This document shows positions 1 through 7,082 of a stretch of 64,000 nt of DNA, piece after piece. Position 1 is the stretch's first letter. Each line of letters opens with the position of its first letter. The notes below the pieces were generated by a model. That model worked only from the letters and a program-made list of their open reading frames with translations. It did no database searches and was not told the DNA's origin. The position numbers and the translations under genes were made by a program. The stretch lies in contig NZ_FRDI01000006.1 in NCBI RefSeq assembly GCF_900143255.1, positions 16,234 to 80,233 on the forward strand. The letters run 5' to 3'. Source of the stretch: Desulfovibrio litoralis DSM 11393. Lineage in GTDB: Bacteria; Desulfobacterota; Desulfovibrionia; Desulfovibrionales; Desulfovibrionaceae.

Positions 1-158
1 TTTTATTATAGGTATATGAGGGGACTCAAAGAGGTTTATTTCGTGGGAGCGTTAGTTTGTTTAATAAAGTTATAATAAAAATGTAATTTTATTATTTATA
101 AGGATATGAGGCGACTCAAAGAGGTTTATTTCATCGGATCGTTCGAGTTTTCAATGTT
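1..158. repeat. AT-rich palindromic repeat units (two, at window edge)
   Basis: Two degenerate copies of the unit found in full at 44115-44768. Each has an AT-rich arm pair (tataataaaa ... ttttatta), then a stretch reading atatgaggcgac, aaagaggtttatttc and a gggagcgtt-like end. The first copy is cut by the window start. No coding potential is seen here. Confidence 0.75.
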
Positions 159-185
159 AGTTTTAATATTAGAAATCAAACAAAC

Positions 186-230
186 AAAAAAATCCCCATG
201 TAGCAACAACATCACTACAGGGGGATTTTT
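186..230 (-). terminator. Intrinsic terminator of the dehydrogenase gene
   Basis: On the minus strand a stem of about 15 bp (aaaaatcccc-tgtag pairing with ctacatggggattttt) ends in a T run. It lies about 60 bp past the stop of the dehydrogenase gene that reads toward it. The A-rich far side means it could also act in the other direction. Confidence 0.8.
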
Positions 231-290
231 ATCTATAACCTATTTATAAATTTAACTATTACATTAATTCAATATAATAATTCAATATCA

Positions 291-1421
291 TTATTTAATG
301 CGAGCTAAAACCATATCACCAACATTACTGCAACTTGCTGAACCACCAAATTCAATAGGCATTTGCGGAAGTTTAGCATCAGCAAGATAAGCTTTAACAG
401 CATCTTCAATCACAGCGGCGGCTTTGTCTTCGCCAACATGTTGAAGCATCATTGCGGCTGAAAGTATCGCTGCGATTGGGTTTGCTTTGCCAGTGCCTGC
501 GATATCAGGAGCAGAACCGTGAATTGGTTCAAACATAGATAAACCGTCACCGATATTACCTGCGGCAGCAACGCCAAGACCGCCAGCCAAACCGGCAAGC
601 AAGTCGCTAACGATATCTCCAAATAAGTTAGGACAAATCATAACGCCCCAGCCTTGTGGCTTGCGAGCCAAGTGGTAACAAAGAGCATCAACGTTAACAA
701 CGCTTAAAGTTAAATCAGGGTATTCTTTAGCGACTACTTCTTTGGTAACTTCGTCTAAAAATCCGTAAATATGAGGGACAGCGTTACTTTTGCTTACTAA
801 AGCAACATTTTTTTCGCCACGTTTTTTAGCTAGTTCACAACCAAAACGAGTTACTCTTTCAATACCCGGGCGAGAAATAGCACCAAGCTGAATAGCCATT
901 TCAATATCTTGATCAAGTTTTACATCAAGAGTCGCATTAAAATCATACAAAGCACGTTTTGCATGTAAAGGCACTTGGAAGTTTTTACGTCCTCGTCCGC
1001 CTATACCCATATAAAAATCTTCAGTGTTTTCACGTACAACCACACAATTAATTTGCTCACCCTTTGGCAAGGCAATTGGTAGCGGAACGTTAGGGAAAGA
1101 AACAGCCGGGCGTAAGTTAATATATTGGTCAAAATGAAAACGCAGGGCAAGTAAAATTCCTTGTTCCAAAACGCCTGGCTTTACTTTTGGGTCGCCAACA
1201 GCACCAAGCATCATAGCCGAACAATCAGCCATTTCGGTTAAAGCACTCTGACTCAACAATTCGCCTGTTTTTAAATAGTGAGTAGCACCATAAGGAAACT
1301 CAACCCATTTTAAACTAAATCCGTAATCAGAAGATACCTTTGCCAAAACTTTGTGTGCTTCAGCACTAACCTCAGGCCCGATACCATCACCCGGCAAATA
1401 AGCAATATTATACTGTTTCAT
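291..1421 (-). CDS. Isocitrate/isopropylmalate dehydrogenase family protein
   Basis: NAD(P)-dependent beta-hydroxyacid oxidative decarboxylase of the IPMDH/ICDH/tartrate dehydrogenase superfamily, cytosolic, 376 aa. Visible family motifs are LPGDGIGPEV near the N-terminus, NLRP around residue 120, VRENTED around 150, and the C-terminal NLFGDIVSD and FEPIHGSAPDIAGTGKANP cofactor loop. ENTEDFYMGIGG is not the classical LeuB wording, so substrate (isopropylmalate, isocitrate, malate or tartrate) cannot be fixed from sequence. The ATG at 1421 was chosen because a GAGGGA ribosome site lies just upstream; an in-frame ATG at 1469 would add 16 residues ahead of the conserved start. No leuCD neighbours are present. 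Confidence 0.88.
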   Translation of the reverse strand: MKQYNIAYLPGDGIGPEVSAEAHKVLAKVSSDYGFSLKWVEFPYGATHYLKTGELLSQSALTEMADCSAMMLGAVGDPKVKPGVLEQGILLALRFHFDQYINLRPAVSFPNVPLPIALPKGEQINCVVVRENTEDFYMGIGGRGRKNFQVPLHAKRALYDFNATLDVKLDQDIEMAIQLGAISRPGIERVTRFGCELAKKRGEKNVALVSKSNAVPHIYGFLDEVTKEVVAKEYPDLTLSVVNVDALCYHLARKPQGWGVMICPNLFGDIVSDLLAGLAGGLGVAAAGNIGDGLSMFEPIHGSAPDIAGTGKANPIAAILSAAMMLQHVGEDKAAAVIEDAVKAYLADAKLPQMPIEFGGSASCSNVGDMVLARIK

Positions 1422-1653
1422 CGAACTATCCCTCTGCGTTTTTATTTTATTCATGATTCTTTTATCCACGATAAAAAACAGCCGTTACAATAAAACGTAA
1501 TATCTTACTAGTCAATCAGGAAAGCACAAAAAATCAAATTCGTTAATAAAAAAACAAAAATTGTTAAGTTTATGACGCTAAGTTATTACAATAACAAGTT
1601 TATAGAGACGGTAAATACTCCGCTGTTAAGTCCGCTGTTAAATTCATTGTTAA

Positions 1654-1888
1654 GTCCATTGCAAAACTGCGTTTTGTGTTCTTTTGTCAACATTTTACGC
1701 TTTGTACATACAGAGCATAAAATGTTTTAATTCACAAAAGCTACTAATTTTATGGGGAAATTAATTTTTACCTGTGTTTCGGGAATTACCCCGAAGCCCC
1801 ACAAGTTTCTCAAGATTCACTGGCAGGCAAAGCCCGCTCAGTGGGCTTTATTTATAAATTCGTGTTTTTTGGAGTGTCTTACTAAAGG
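1654..1888. mobile_element. MITE-like element, right end lost
   Basis: The left end GTCCATTGCAAAAC matches the terminal repeat of the complete copy at 62760-62976. The interior shares the family modules: a gcataaaatg hairpin arm, an attttatggggaaattaattttt stretch, a caggcaaagcccgc module, and the ttttttggagtgtctt segment that precedes the right end elsewhere. The right terminal repeat is not recognisable. A small open frame inside (1752-1958) is only repeat sequence. The rest of the 1422-2006 gap holds only the candidate regulatory palindrome. Confidence 0.7.
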
Positions 1889-1937
1889 AAATTACTTTTT
1901 TATTTACAACAAAGAACAATTATGCTTTAATAAAATA

Positions 1938-1957
1938 ATTGTGATTTTTATCACTTA
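1938..1957. promoter_or_regulatory. Candidate CRP/FNR-family (HcpR-like) operator
   Basis: ATTGTGA-N6-TCACTTA is a near-perfect palindrome about 50 bp before the exporter start. Sulfate-reducer HcpR regulators are reported to bind a TTGTGA-N6-TCACAA type site; here one half is intact and the other has a mismatch. Assignment to HcpR rather than another CRP/FNR member is inference. Confidence 0.45.
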
Positions 1958-2006
1958 ATTGGTAGAAAAAATTTGGTGTAACTAATAAACTTTGGGGGAT
2001 TTATCT

Positions 2007-3743
2007 ATGAAAAAAAGCAGCGATGTCGTTATTGATAAAGCAAAATCAAGCTGGACAGACTTGTGGACAAAAGAAGATTACTGGGCTATTTGGTTAGGCT
2101 CGGTTATTTTGATAGTAGCATTCTTTGCGTTTGCTTCATCTTCGACACAAGAAGAGCTAAACGAGAAAATAGCCCCGTATCAAGCTATTTTAAAAGCAGA
2201 AGGTGAAAAGCCTTTTAAAAGCATAGCTTGGTTTGCGGCACAAGAGAAAAAAAACACCTTTACTGCCAGTAAAAATGAATTAGGTAAATTGTTTAAACAT
2301 TATCTTACAACTCCCCACGGTTGGACAAGCAATATCGTTGATTCTTTTTTGATGTCTGAAGAAGCGATCGCTGCAAAAAATATTGCCAATCAGGAAAAGT
2401 ATACAAAAGCACAAGCTAAAACTGCACAAACTCTTGAGGTTGCAAAACAAGCCGAAGCTGTTGCCACCGCCGCCGAATTTAAAGATGTCAATCTGAACAG
2501 GGTTGCCGGAGAGACCGCTCTTGTTTGGAACAAGGCTGTACAAGCGGAAACTAAAGCAAAAACCGCCGCTAGCACAAAACCGTTTAATTTGTTTTTCTCG
2601 CTCTCTGTTTTAGGGATAATCTTAGCCGGATTTTTCTCGGTCGGTATGTTCTTTATGGGCAAGCCCGTTCCTAAATTTATTGTGGGATTTTTGTTTATCT
2701 TTGTTATTGCCGTACTTGCTCAAAGTATAGGTAATCAATCTCAGATGAAATATTATGGAATCGGTGGTGAAGCTTGGGCGATTATAATAGGAATGGTGAT
2801 TGCCAACACTGTCGGAACTCCAAAATTTGTTAAACCTGCTCTTGAAGTTGAATATTATATTAAAACCGGTTTGGTTTTACTTGGTGCTGAAGTATTAATG
2901 AGTAAAATTTTGGCAATCGGTATTCCGGGTATTTTTGTTGCTTGGGTCGTAACGCCTATAGTTTTAGTTTGTACTTATATTTTTGGACAAAAAGTTTTAA
3001 AAATGGAGTCTAAAACTCTTAATATCGTAATTTCGGCTGATATGTCTGTTTGCGGAACTTCGGCCGCTATTGCTACCGCCGCCGCTTGTCGTGCTAAAAA
3101 AGAAGAGTTAACTTTATCAATAGGTCTTTCTCTGCTTTTTACAGCGATTATGATGATTGTTATGCCTATGTTTATTAAAGCAATGGGTATGCCCCAAGTT
3201 CTTGGTGGTGCATGGATTGGCGGAACAGTTGACTCAACAGGAGCCGTTACCGCCGCCGGAGCTTTTTTAGGTGATACAGCAATGGCAGTAGCCGCCACGA
3301 TTAAAATGATCCAAAACGTTTTAATTGGTGTAACGGCATTTTGTGTGGCAATTTATTGGGCAACAAAAGTAGACCGTGTTGAAGGACAAAAAGTTAGCCC
3401 TATGGAAATTTGGCACCGCTTTCCTAAGTTTGTTTTAGGATTTTTGGCTGCTTCTATTATCTTTTCAGCCCTCAGCGCCGAACTTGGAAAAGATCTTGCC
3501 AAGGCAGTTGTTGACGAGGGTGTTATTAAAGGTCTTTCCAGTCCGCTTCGTGGTTGGTTCTTTGTTATAGCCTTTACAACTATCGGTTTGGCGACTAACT
3601 TCCGTGAACTGGCAAAATATTTTAAAGGTGCTAAGCCTATTATTCTTTACGTTTGTGGACAAAGCTTTAACCTTTGTCTTACCCTGTTAATGGCTTGGAT
3701 TATGTTTTATAAAGTGTTTCCTGAAATCACAGCCACATTATAA
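2007..3743 (+). CDS. YeiH-family putative sulfate/sulfite exporter with periplasmic insert
   Basis: Polytopic inner-membrane transporter of the UPF0324/YeiH family (Cons_hypoth698), 578 aa. The family core starts around residue 200 and contains the hallmark SVCGTSAAIATAAA and a GGTVDSTGAVTAAGA segment, followed by several further membrane spans. Ahead of it is an extra module: one span at about 26-46 and then about 150 mostly helical, Ala/Lys/Glu-rich residues that are probably extracytoplasmic. Typical members are near 350 aa, so this is the long form. The ATG at 2007 follows a GGGGGA site; an in-frame TTG at 1992 is less likely. The substrate is inferred from family naming and from the organism's sulfur metabolism. 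Confidence 0.85.
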   Translation: MKKSSDVVIDKAKSSWTDLWTKEDYWAIWLGSVILIVAFFAFASSSTQEELNEKIAPYQAILKAEGEKPFKSIAWFAAQEKKNTFTASKNELGKLFKHYLTTPHGWTSNIVDSFLMSEEAIAAKNIANQEKYTKAQAKTAQTLEVAKQAEAVATAAEFKDVNLNRVAGETALVWNKAVQAETKAKTAASTKPFNLFFSLSVLGIILAGFFSVGMFFMGKPVPKFIVGFLFIFVIAVLAQSIGNQSQMKYYGIGGEAWAIIIGMVIANTVGTPKFVKPALEVEYYIKTGLVLLGAEVLMSKILAIGIPGIFVAWVVTPIVLVCTYIFGQKVLKMESKTLNIVISADMSVCGTSAAIATAAACRAKKEELTLSIGLSLLFTAIMMIVMPMFIKAMGMPQVLGGAWIGGTVDSTGAVTAAGAFLGDTAMAVAATIKMIQNVLIGVTAFCVAIYWATKVDRVEGQKVSPMEIWHRFPKFVLGFLAASIIFSALSAELGKDLAKAVVDEGVIKGLSSPLRGWFFVIAFTTIGLATNFRELAKYFKGAKPIILYVCGQSFNLCLTLLMAWIMFYKVFPEITATL

Positions 3744-3762
3744 AAACGTTTTTAACAAAAAA

Positions 3763-3806
3763 AATAATAAGGTCGCAGTATTTATATGCTGTGGCCTTAT
3801 TATTTT
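3763..3806 (+). terminator. Intrinsic terminator after the exporter gene
   Basis: AATAATAAGG(t)C(g)CAG pairs with CTGTGGCCTTATTATT around a short AT loop and runs into TTTTG. It begins 20 bp after the stop of the exporter. Confidence 0.8.
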
Positions 3807-3981
3807 GTAACAATAATTTAAAATTTATACTTTTCTTATTTTTGTGATAAATTTTTTTAGCTGATTAGTTTAGCTTGTGAAATTTGATTATTTCAATTAA
3901 ACTTAAAAACTGACAATTTTGTTTCTATCGATAAGATTTTTTTACTTTTTAACAACTTGCCTTTAATAAATTATAAATAAA

Positions 3982-4275
3982 ATGAAAACACAAAAAACAT
4001 ATTTTGGAATTGTTAAATTATTGATTGTTCTCGCTTGTTTTTGGGGATTTTTTTATATTATTTCTCCAATGTTGGTTAATGCAATACCGGCGTTAAAACA
4101 TTACGGCGAAGTGCAAGACTTTTATGAGGTCCATAGCGGGCGTATGTATTACACCGATTTGAATACTTCTCAATTAACTGAAATGTATATTGATAATTCA
4201 ATAAAATATTCTGTGGGTTTACAAAAAGCTCAAAATAAACCCGCTAATCAAACATCAACTTTACCTATCAATTAA
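3982..4275 (+). CDS. Small single-span membrane protein upstream of trmFO
   Basis: 97 aa, function not recognised. One strongly hydrophobic segment (about residues 10-33, LLIVLACFWGFFYIISPMLV) suggests an N-terminal membrane anchor, followed by a roughly 65-residue polar domain with several Tyr residues (YYTDLNTSQL). The stop is 9 bp before the trmFO start, so the two are likely co-transcribed. The ribosome site is weak (an AT-rich stretch only), which leaves some doubt about the start, but no alternative start covers the membrane segment. Confidence 0.6.
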   Translation: MKTQKTYFGIVKLLIVLACFWGFFYIISPMLVNAIPALKHYGEVQDFYEVHSGRMYYTDLNTSQLTEMYIDNSIKYSVGLQKAQNKPANQTSTLPIN

Positions 4276-4284
4276 ATAAAAATT

Positions 4285-5718
4285 ATGCCTATAAATTCAA
4301 ACGAGATACCTGTGCTTTTAGATTTGCCACCTTCTTTACAAGCTTTTATTAACCAAGCCAAAGTTTTTTACAATAAACTTGCTTCCGATTCACCTCAAAA
4401 TGTTGCTGTTATCGGCGGTGGATTAGCCGGTTCGGAAGTTGCCTTTAGTTTAGCTTTATCAGGGCACAAAGTCAGTTTGTTTGAAATGAAACCAAATAAA
4501 TACTCGCCGGCACATACTAGCTCTGATTTTGCCGAGCTTGTTTGTTCAAATTCTTTTCGTTCGGCTGATCATACAAATGCTATAGGCTTATTAAAGCTTG
4601 AACTTAAAGAATTAAACAGTCTGACTATGGCGGTTGCCGAAGAAACCAAAGTTCCCGCCGGAAAAGCCTTGGCGGTTGATCGAGAACTTTTTAGTAAATA
4701 TATCACTGCAATTTTAGAACAAACTCCAAATTTAACAATTATTAGAGAAGAAGTTTGTCATCTAGATTTAAACCTCGCCCCCTTAAAAGGCTTTGATAAA
4801 GTTGTTTTAAGCACAGGCCCGCTTAGTTCAGAACCTATCACAGAGGCCTTGGCGAAATTAACGGGACAAGATTCACTTTATTTTTATGATGCTATTGCTC
4901 CAATTATTAGTGCGGAATCTGTTGACCGCAGTATTGTTTTTGCCGGCTCAAGGTATAACCCCGAAGAAGAAGATTATTTAAACTGCCCTTTTACCAAAGA
5001 AGAATACGAAGTTTTTTATCAGGCTTTAATTAACGGTGAAACCGTTGGTGCAAAAGATTTTGAGAAGGAAATTCACTTTGAAGGTTGTATGCCAATTGAA
5101 GCCCTCGCCGCCAGAGGTGAAAAAACTTTACTGTTTGGAACCATGAAACCGGTTGGTTTTGAAGACCCCAGAACGGGAAGAAGACCTTTTGCCCTTTTAC
5201 AATTAAGACCGGAAAACAGAAATAAAGAAACTTATAACTTAGTAGGCTTTCAAACTAAACTGTTATATAAAGAACAAGAGCGTATTTTCCGCCTTGTTCC
5301 GGGTTTGGCTAATGCCGAATTTATTAGGCATGGCAGTATGCACCGCAATACTTATGTGAATGCTCCAAAGACATTAAATGCTGACCTTTCTTTAAAAGCA
5401 AATCCAAAAATCCATCTCGCTGGGCAAATAACCGGAGTCGAAGGTTATCTTGAATCTGCGGCAAACGGTCTTTGGCTCGGCTTTTATCTGGCTAACAATT
5501 TAAGCGGAAAAAATTTAAGTCCACTTCCGGAAACTAGTGTTTTAGGTTCTTTAATGAACCATTTGCAAAGAGAGACAAAAAATTTTCAACCCTCTAATGT
5601 TCAATATGGTTTAATGCCCGAACTTCACATTAAAGCCAAAAAGAAAAGCCGCAAAGAGCTTTATGCTCAAAGAACAAGAGAAGCTTTTGAAGAGTGGCTT
5701 AGTACACTGCCACAATAA
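4285..5718 (+). CDS. trmFO: Methylenetetrahydrofolate-tRNA (uracil-5-)-methyltransferase TrmFO
   Basis: Flavoenzyme that methylates U54 of tRNA (T-loop) using methylene-THF and reduced FAD. The FAD-binding glycine motif VIGGGLAGSE is at about residues 42-51. The catalytic-cysteine stretch ELVCSNSFRS and the second conserved cysteine region FEGCMPIEALAARG are both present, as is the C-terminal GQITGVEGYLESAANGLW block. Length is 477 aa against about 435-450 for the family; the surplus is a roughly 40-residue N-terminal extension (NEIPVLLDLPPSLQAF...). A later start is possible but no better ribosome site is seen. It follows the 97-aa membrane protein by 9 bp. Confidence 0.95.
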   Translation: MPINSNEIPVLLDLPPSLQAFINQAKVFYNKLASDSPQNVAVIGGGLAGSEVAFSLALSGHKVSLFEMKPNKYSPAHTSSDFAELVCSNSFRSADHTNAIGLLKLELKELNSLTMAVAEETKVPAGKALAVDRELFSKYITAILEQTPNLTIIREEVCHLDLNLAPLKGFDKVVLSTGPLSSEPITEALAKLTGQDSLYFYDAIAPIISAESVDRSIVFAGSRYNPEEEDYLNCPFTKEEYEVFYQALINGETVGAKDFEKEIHFEGCMPIEALAARGEKTLLFGTMKPVGFEDPRTGRRPFALLQLRPENRNKETYNLVGFQTKLLYKEQERIFRLVPGLANAEFIRHGSMHRNTYVNAPKTLNADLSLKANPKIHLAGQITGVEGYLESAANGLWLGFYLANNLSGKNLSPLPETSVLGSLMNHLQRETKNFQPSNVQYGLMPELHIKAKKKSRKELYAQRTREAFEEWLSTLPQ

Positions 5719-5791
5719 GACAATCTTTATAGTATAAAGCAAATATAATTTTTTCAGCAAATTAATATCTCATGATTAAGGAACTCTAGCC

Positions 5792-6514
5792 ATGTCGCAA
5801 TTAAAAGCAGAAGCACTTTGTAAACACTTTGCGGAACGCCAAGTTGTGCGGAATGTATCTTTAAACGTTAGCGAAGGTGAAGTTGTTGGTTTATTGGGAC
5901 CAAACGGAGCGGGAAAAACTACAACCTTCCATATGCTTGTCGGGTTACAAAAACCTACTAGCGGAAAGGTGTTTTTAGATGACCGCAATATCAGTCTTTA
6001 TCCTCTTTATAAAAGGGCGAGAATAGGAATTTCCTACCTGCCTCAAGAAAGCTCTGTTTTCCGCCAGTTAAGTGCTAAAGATAACTTAAAGATTATCTTG
6101 GAACACACGGGAATTTCACGCAACGAACAAGAAAAGCAAGCGAATAAGTTACTCGAAGAGTTCCATATTTCGCATATTGCAAATACTTTAGCAGGACACC
6201 TTTCAGGCGGAGAAAGAAGGCGTTTGGAAGTGGCTCGTGCTTTAATTCGTTCACCTAAATTTATATTGCTTGATGAACCCTTTGCGGGAATAGACCCTTT
6301 GGCGATTGATGATTTGCAAATTTTAATTCGTAATTTGCAAACTCGGAATATCGGCGTTTTGATTTCTGATCATAACGTTAGAGAAACACTAAGAATTTGT
6401 GATCGTGCTTATCTTATGTATGAAGGCCAAGTAATCTTAAACGGTACTCCCGATTATATCGTTAACGACGAAAAGGCAAAACGCGTTTATCTTGGTGAGT
6501 CGTTTAGTCTATAA
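5792..6514 (+). CDS. lptB: LPS export ABC transporter ATP-binding protein LptB
   Basis: Cytoplasmic ATPase of the LptB2FG complex that extracts LPS from the inner membrane. All ABC motifs are visible: Walker A GPNGAGKTT near residue 35, Q-loop in YLPQESSVF, signature LSGGERRR, Walker B FILLDEPFAGIDP, and H-loop ISDHNV. The ESSVFRQLS and FAGIDPLAI wording is characteristic of LptB rather than of generic importers. 240 aa is the usual length. An AAGGA site lies about 10 bp before the ATG. The lptA, lptC and rpoN/hpf genes often found beside lptB are not adjacent here. Confidence 0.95.
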   Translation: MSQLKAEALCKHFAERQVVRNVSLNVSEGEVVGLLGPNGAGKTTTFHMLVGLQKPTSGKVFLDDRNISLYPLYKRARIGISYLPQESSVFRQLSAKDNLKIILEHTGISRNEQEKQANKLLEEFHISHIANTLAGHLSGGERRRLEVARALIRSPKFILLDEPFAGIDPLAIDDLQILIRNLQTRNIGVLISDHNVRETLRICDRAYLMYEGQVILNGTPDYIVNDEKAKRVYLGESFSL

Positions 6515-6650
6515 ATACATAATTATTTAATTTATCAAAGTTTTTTCTTAAGATTGCATTTTTAAGAATTTCACTTTATTATAATGTGTTAAGGCTATAT
6601 TTATATACTCATAGTCTTTTATATATTCATATTTTGCCGAGGAGTGAAAA

Positions 6651-7031
6651 ATGCCACAACTTAAAGTTCTGATCGTAGATGATGAGGTTGAAGTCGCCGA
6701 AGTATTGACTTTAAGACTTCAAAGAAAAAATATGACGGTTTTTAATGTGGCTGATGGTTTATCTTGTTTAACTTTTTTAAAAGAAAATGCTGTTGATGTG
6801 ATATTACTAGACGTAAAAATGCCAAATATGAACGGTTTTGAAGTTTTGGGGAAAGTAAGTGCTTTATATCCTAATATTGCCGTGATTATGCTTTCCGGTT
6901 TGGCTGATCCCGAAGTTTCAACAGAGGCTCTCGGTATGGGGGTTTTTTCTTATGAATTAAAACCCGTTGATTTAGAATCGCTTTGTAATAAAATAGAAGA
7001 CGCGGTTAAACAGAAACGCTTAGAAAATTAA
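6651..7031 (+). CDS. Single-domain response regulator (receiver only)
   Basis: 126-aa CheY-like receiver. The acidic pocket D10-D11, phospho-acceptor D54 (ILLDVKMP) and K104 (LKPVD) are all in place; the usual Thr/Ser is S82. There is no output domain, so it acts through protein contacts or as a phosphate carrier. A strong GAGGAG site precedes the ATG. It is followed 51 bp later by a large degenerate PEP-utilising-type protein on the same strand, which may be its partner (inference). No histidine kinase lies nearby. Confidence 0.92.
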   Translation: MPQLKVLIVDDEVEVAEVLTLRLQRKNMTVFNVADGLSCLTFLKENAVDVILLDVKMPNMNGFEVLGKVSALYPNIAVIMLSGLADPEVSTEALGMGVFSYELKPVDLESLCNKIEDAVKQKRLEN

Positions 7032-7082
7032 ATAAAATTTCTGTTTAACTTTTATCGTTATTCAACAAATAAAGGCAAAATA

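Noticed and set aside
1752-1958. 68-codon plus-strand frame
   Set aside because: It lies in a MITE-like repeat, has no ribosome site and has matches to the other repeat copies rather than to a protein.
6541-6585. Promoter or terminator before the receiver gene (TTCTTAA/TTAAGAA stem and a TATAAT)
   Set aside because: The stem is short with no T run after it, and the best -35 is 20 bp from the TATAAT, so neither call is safe.
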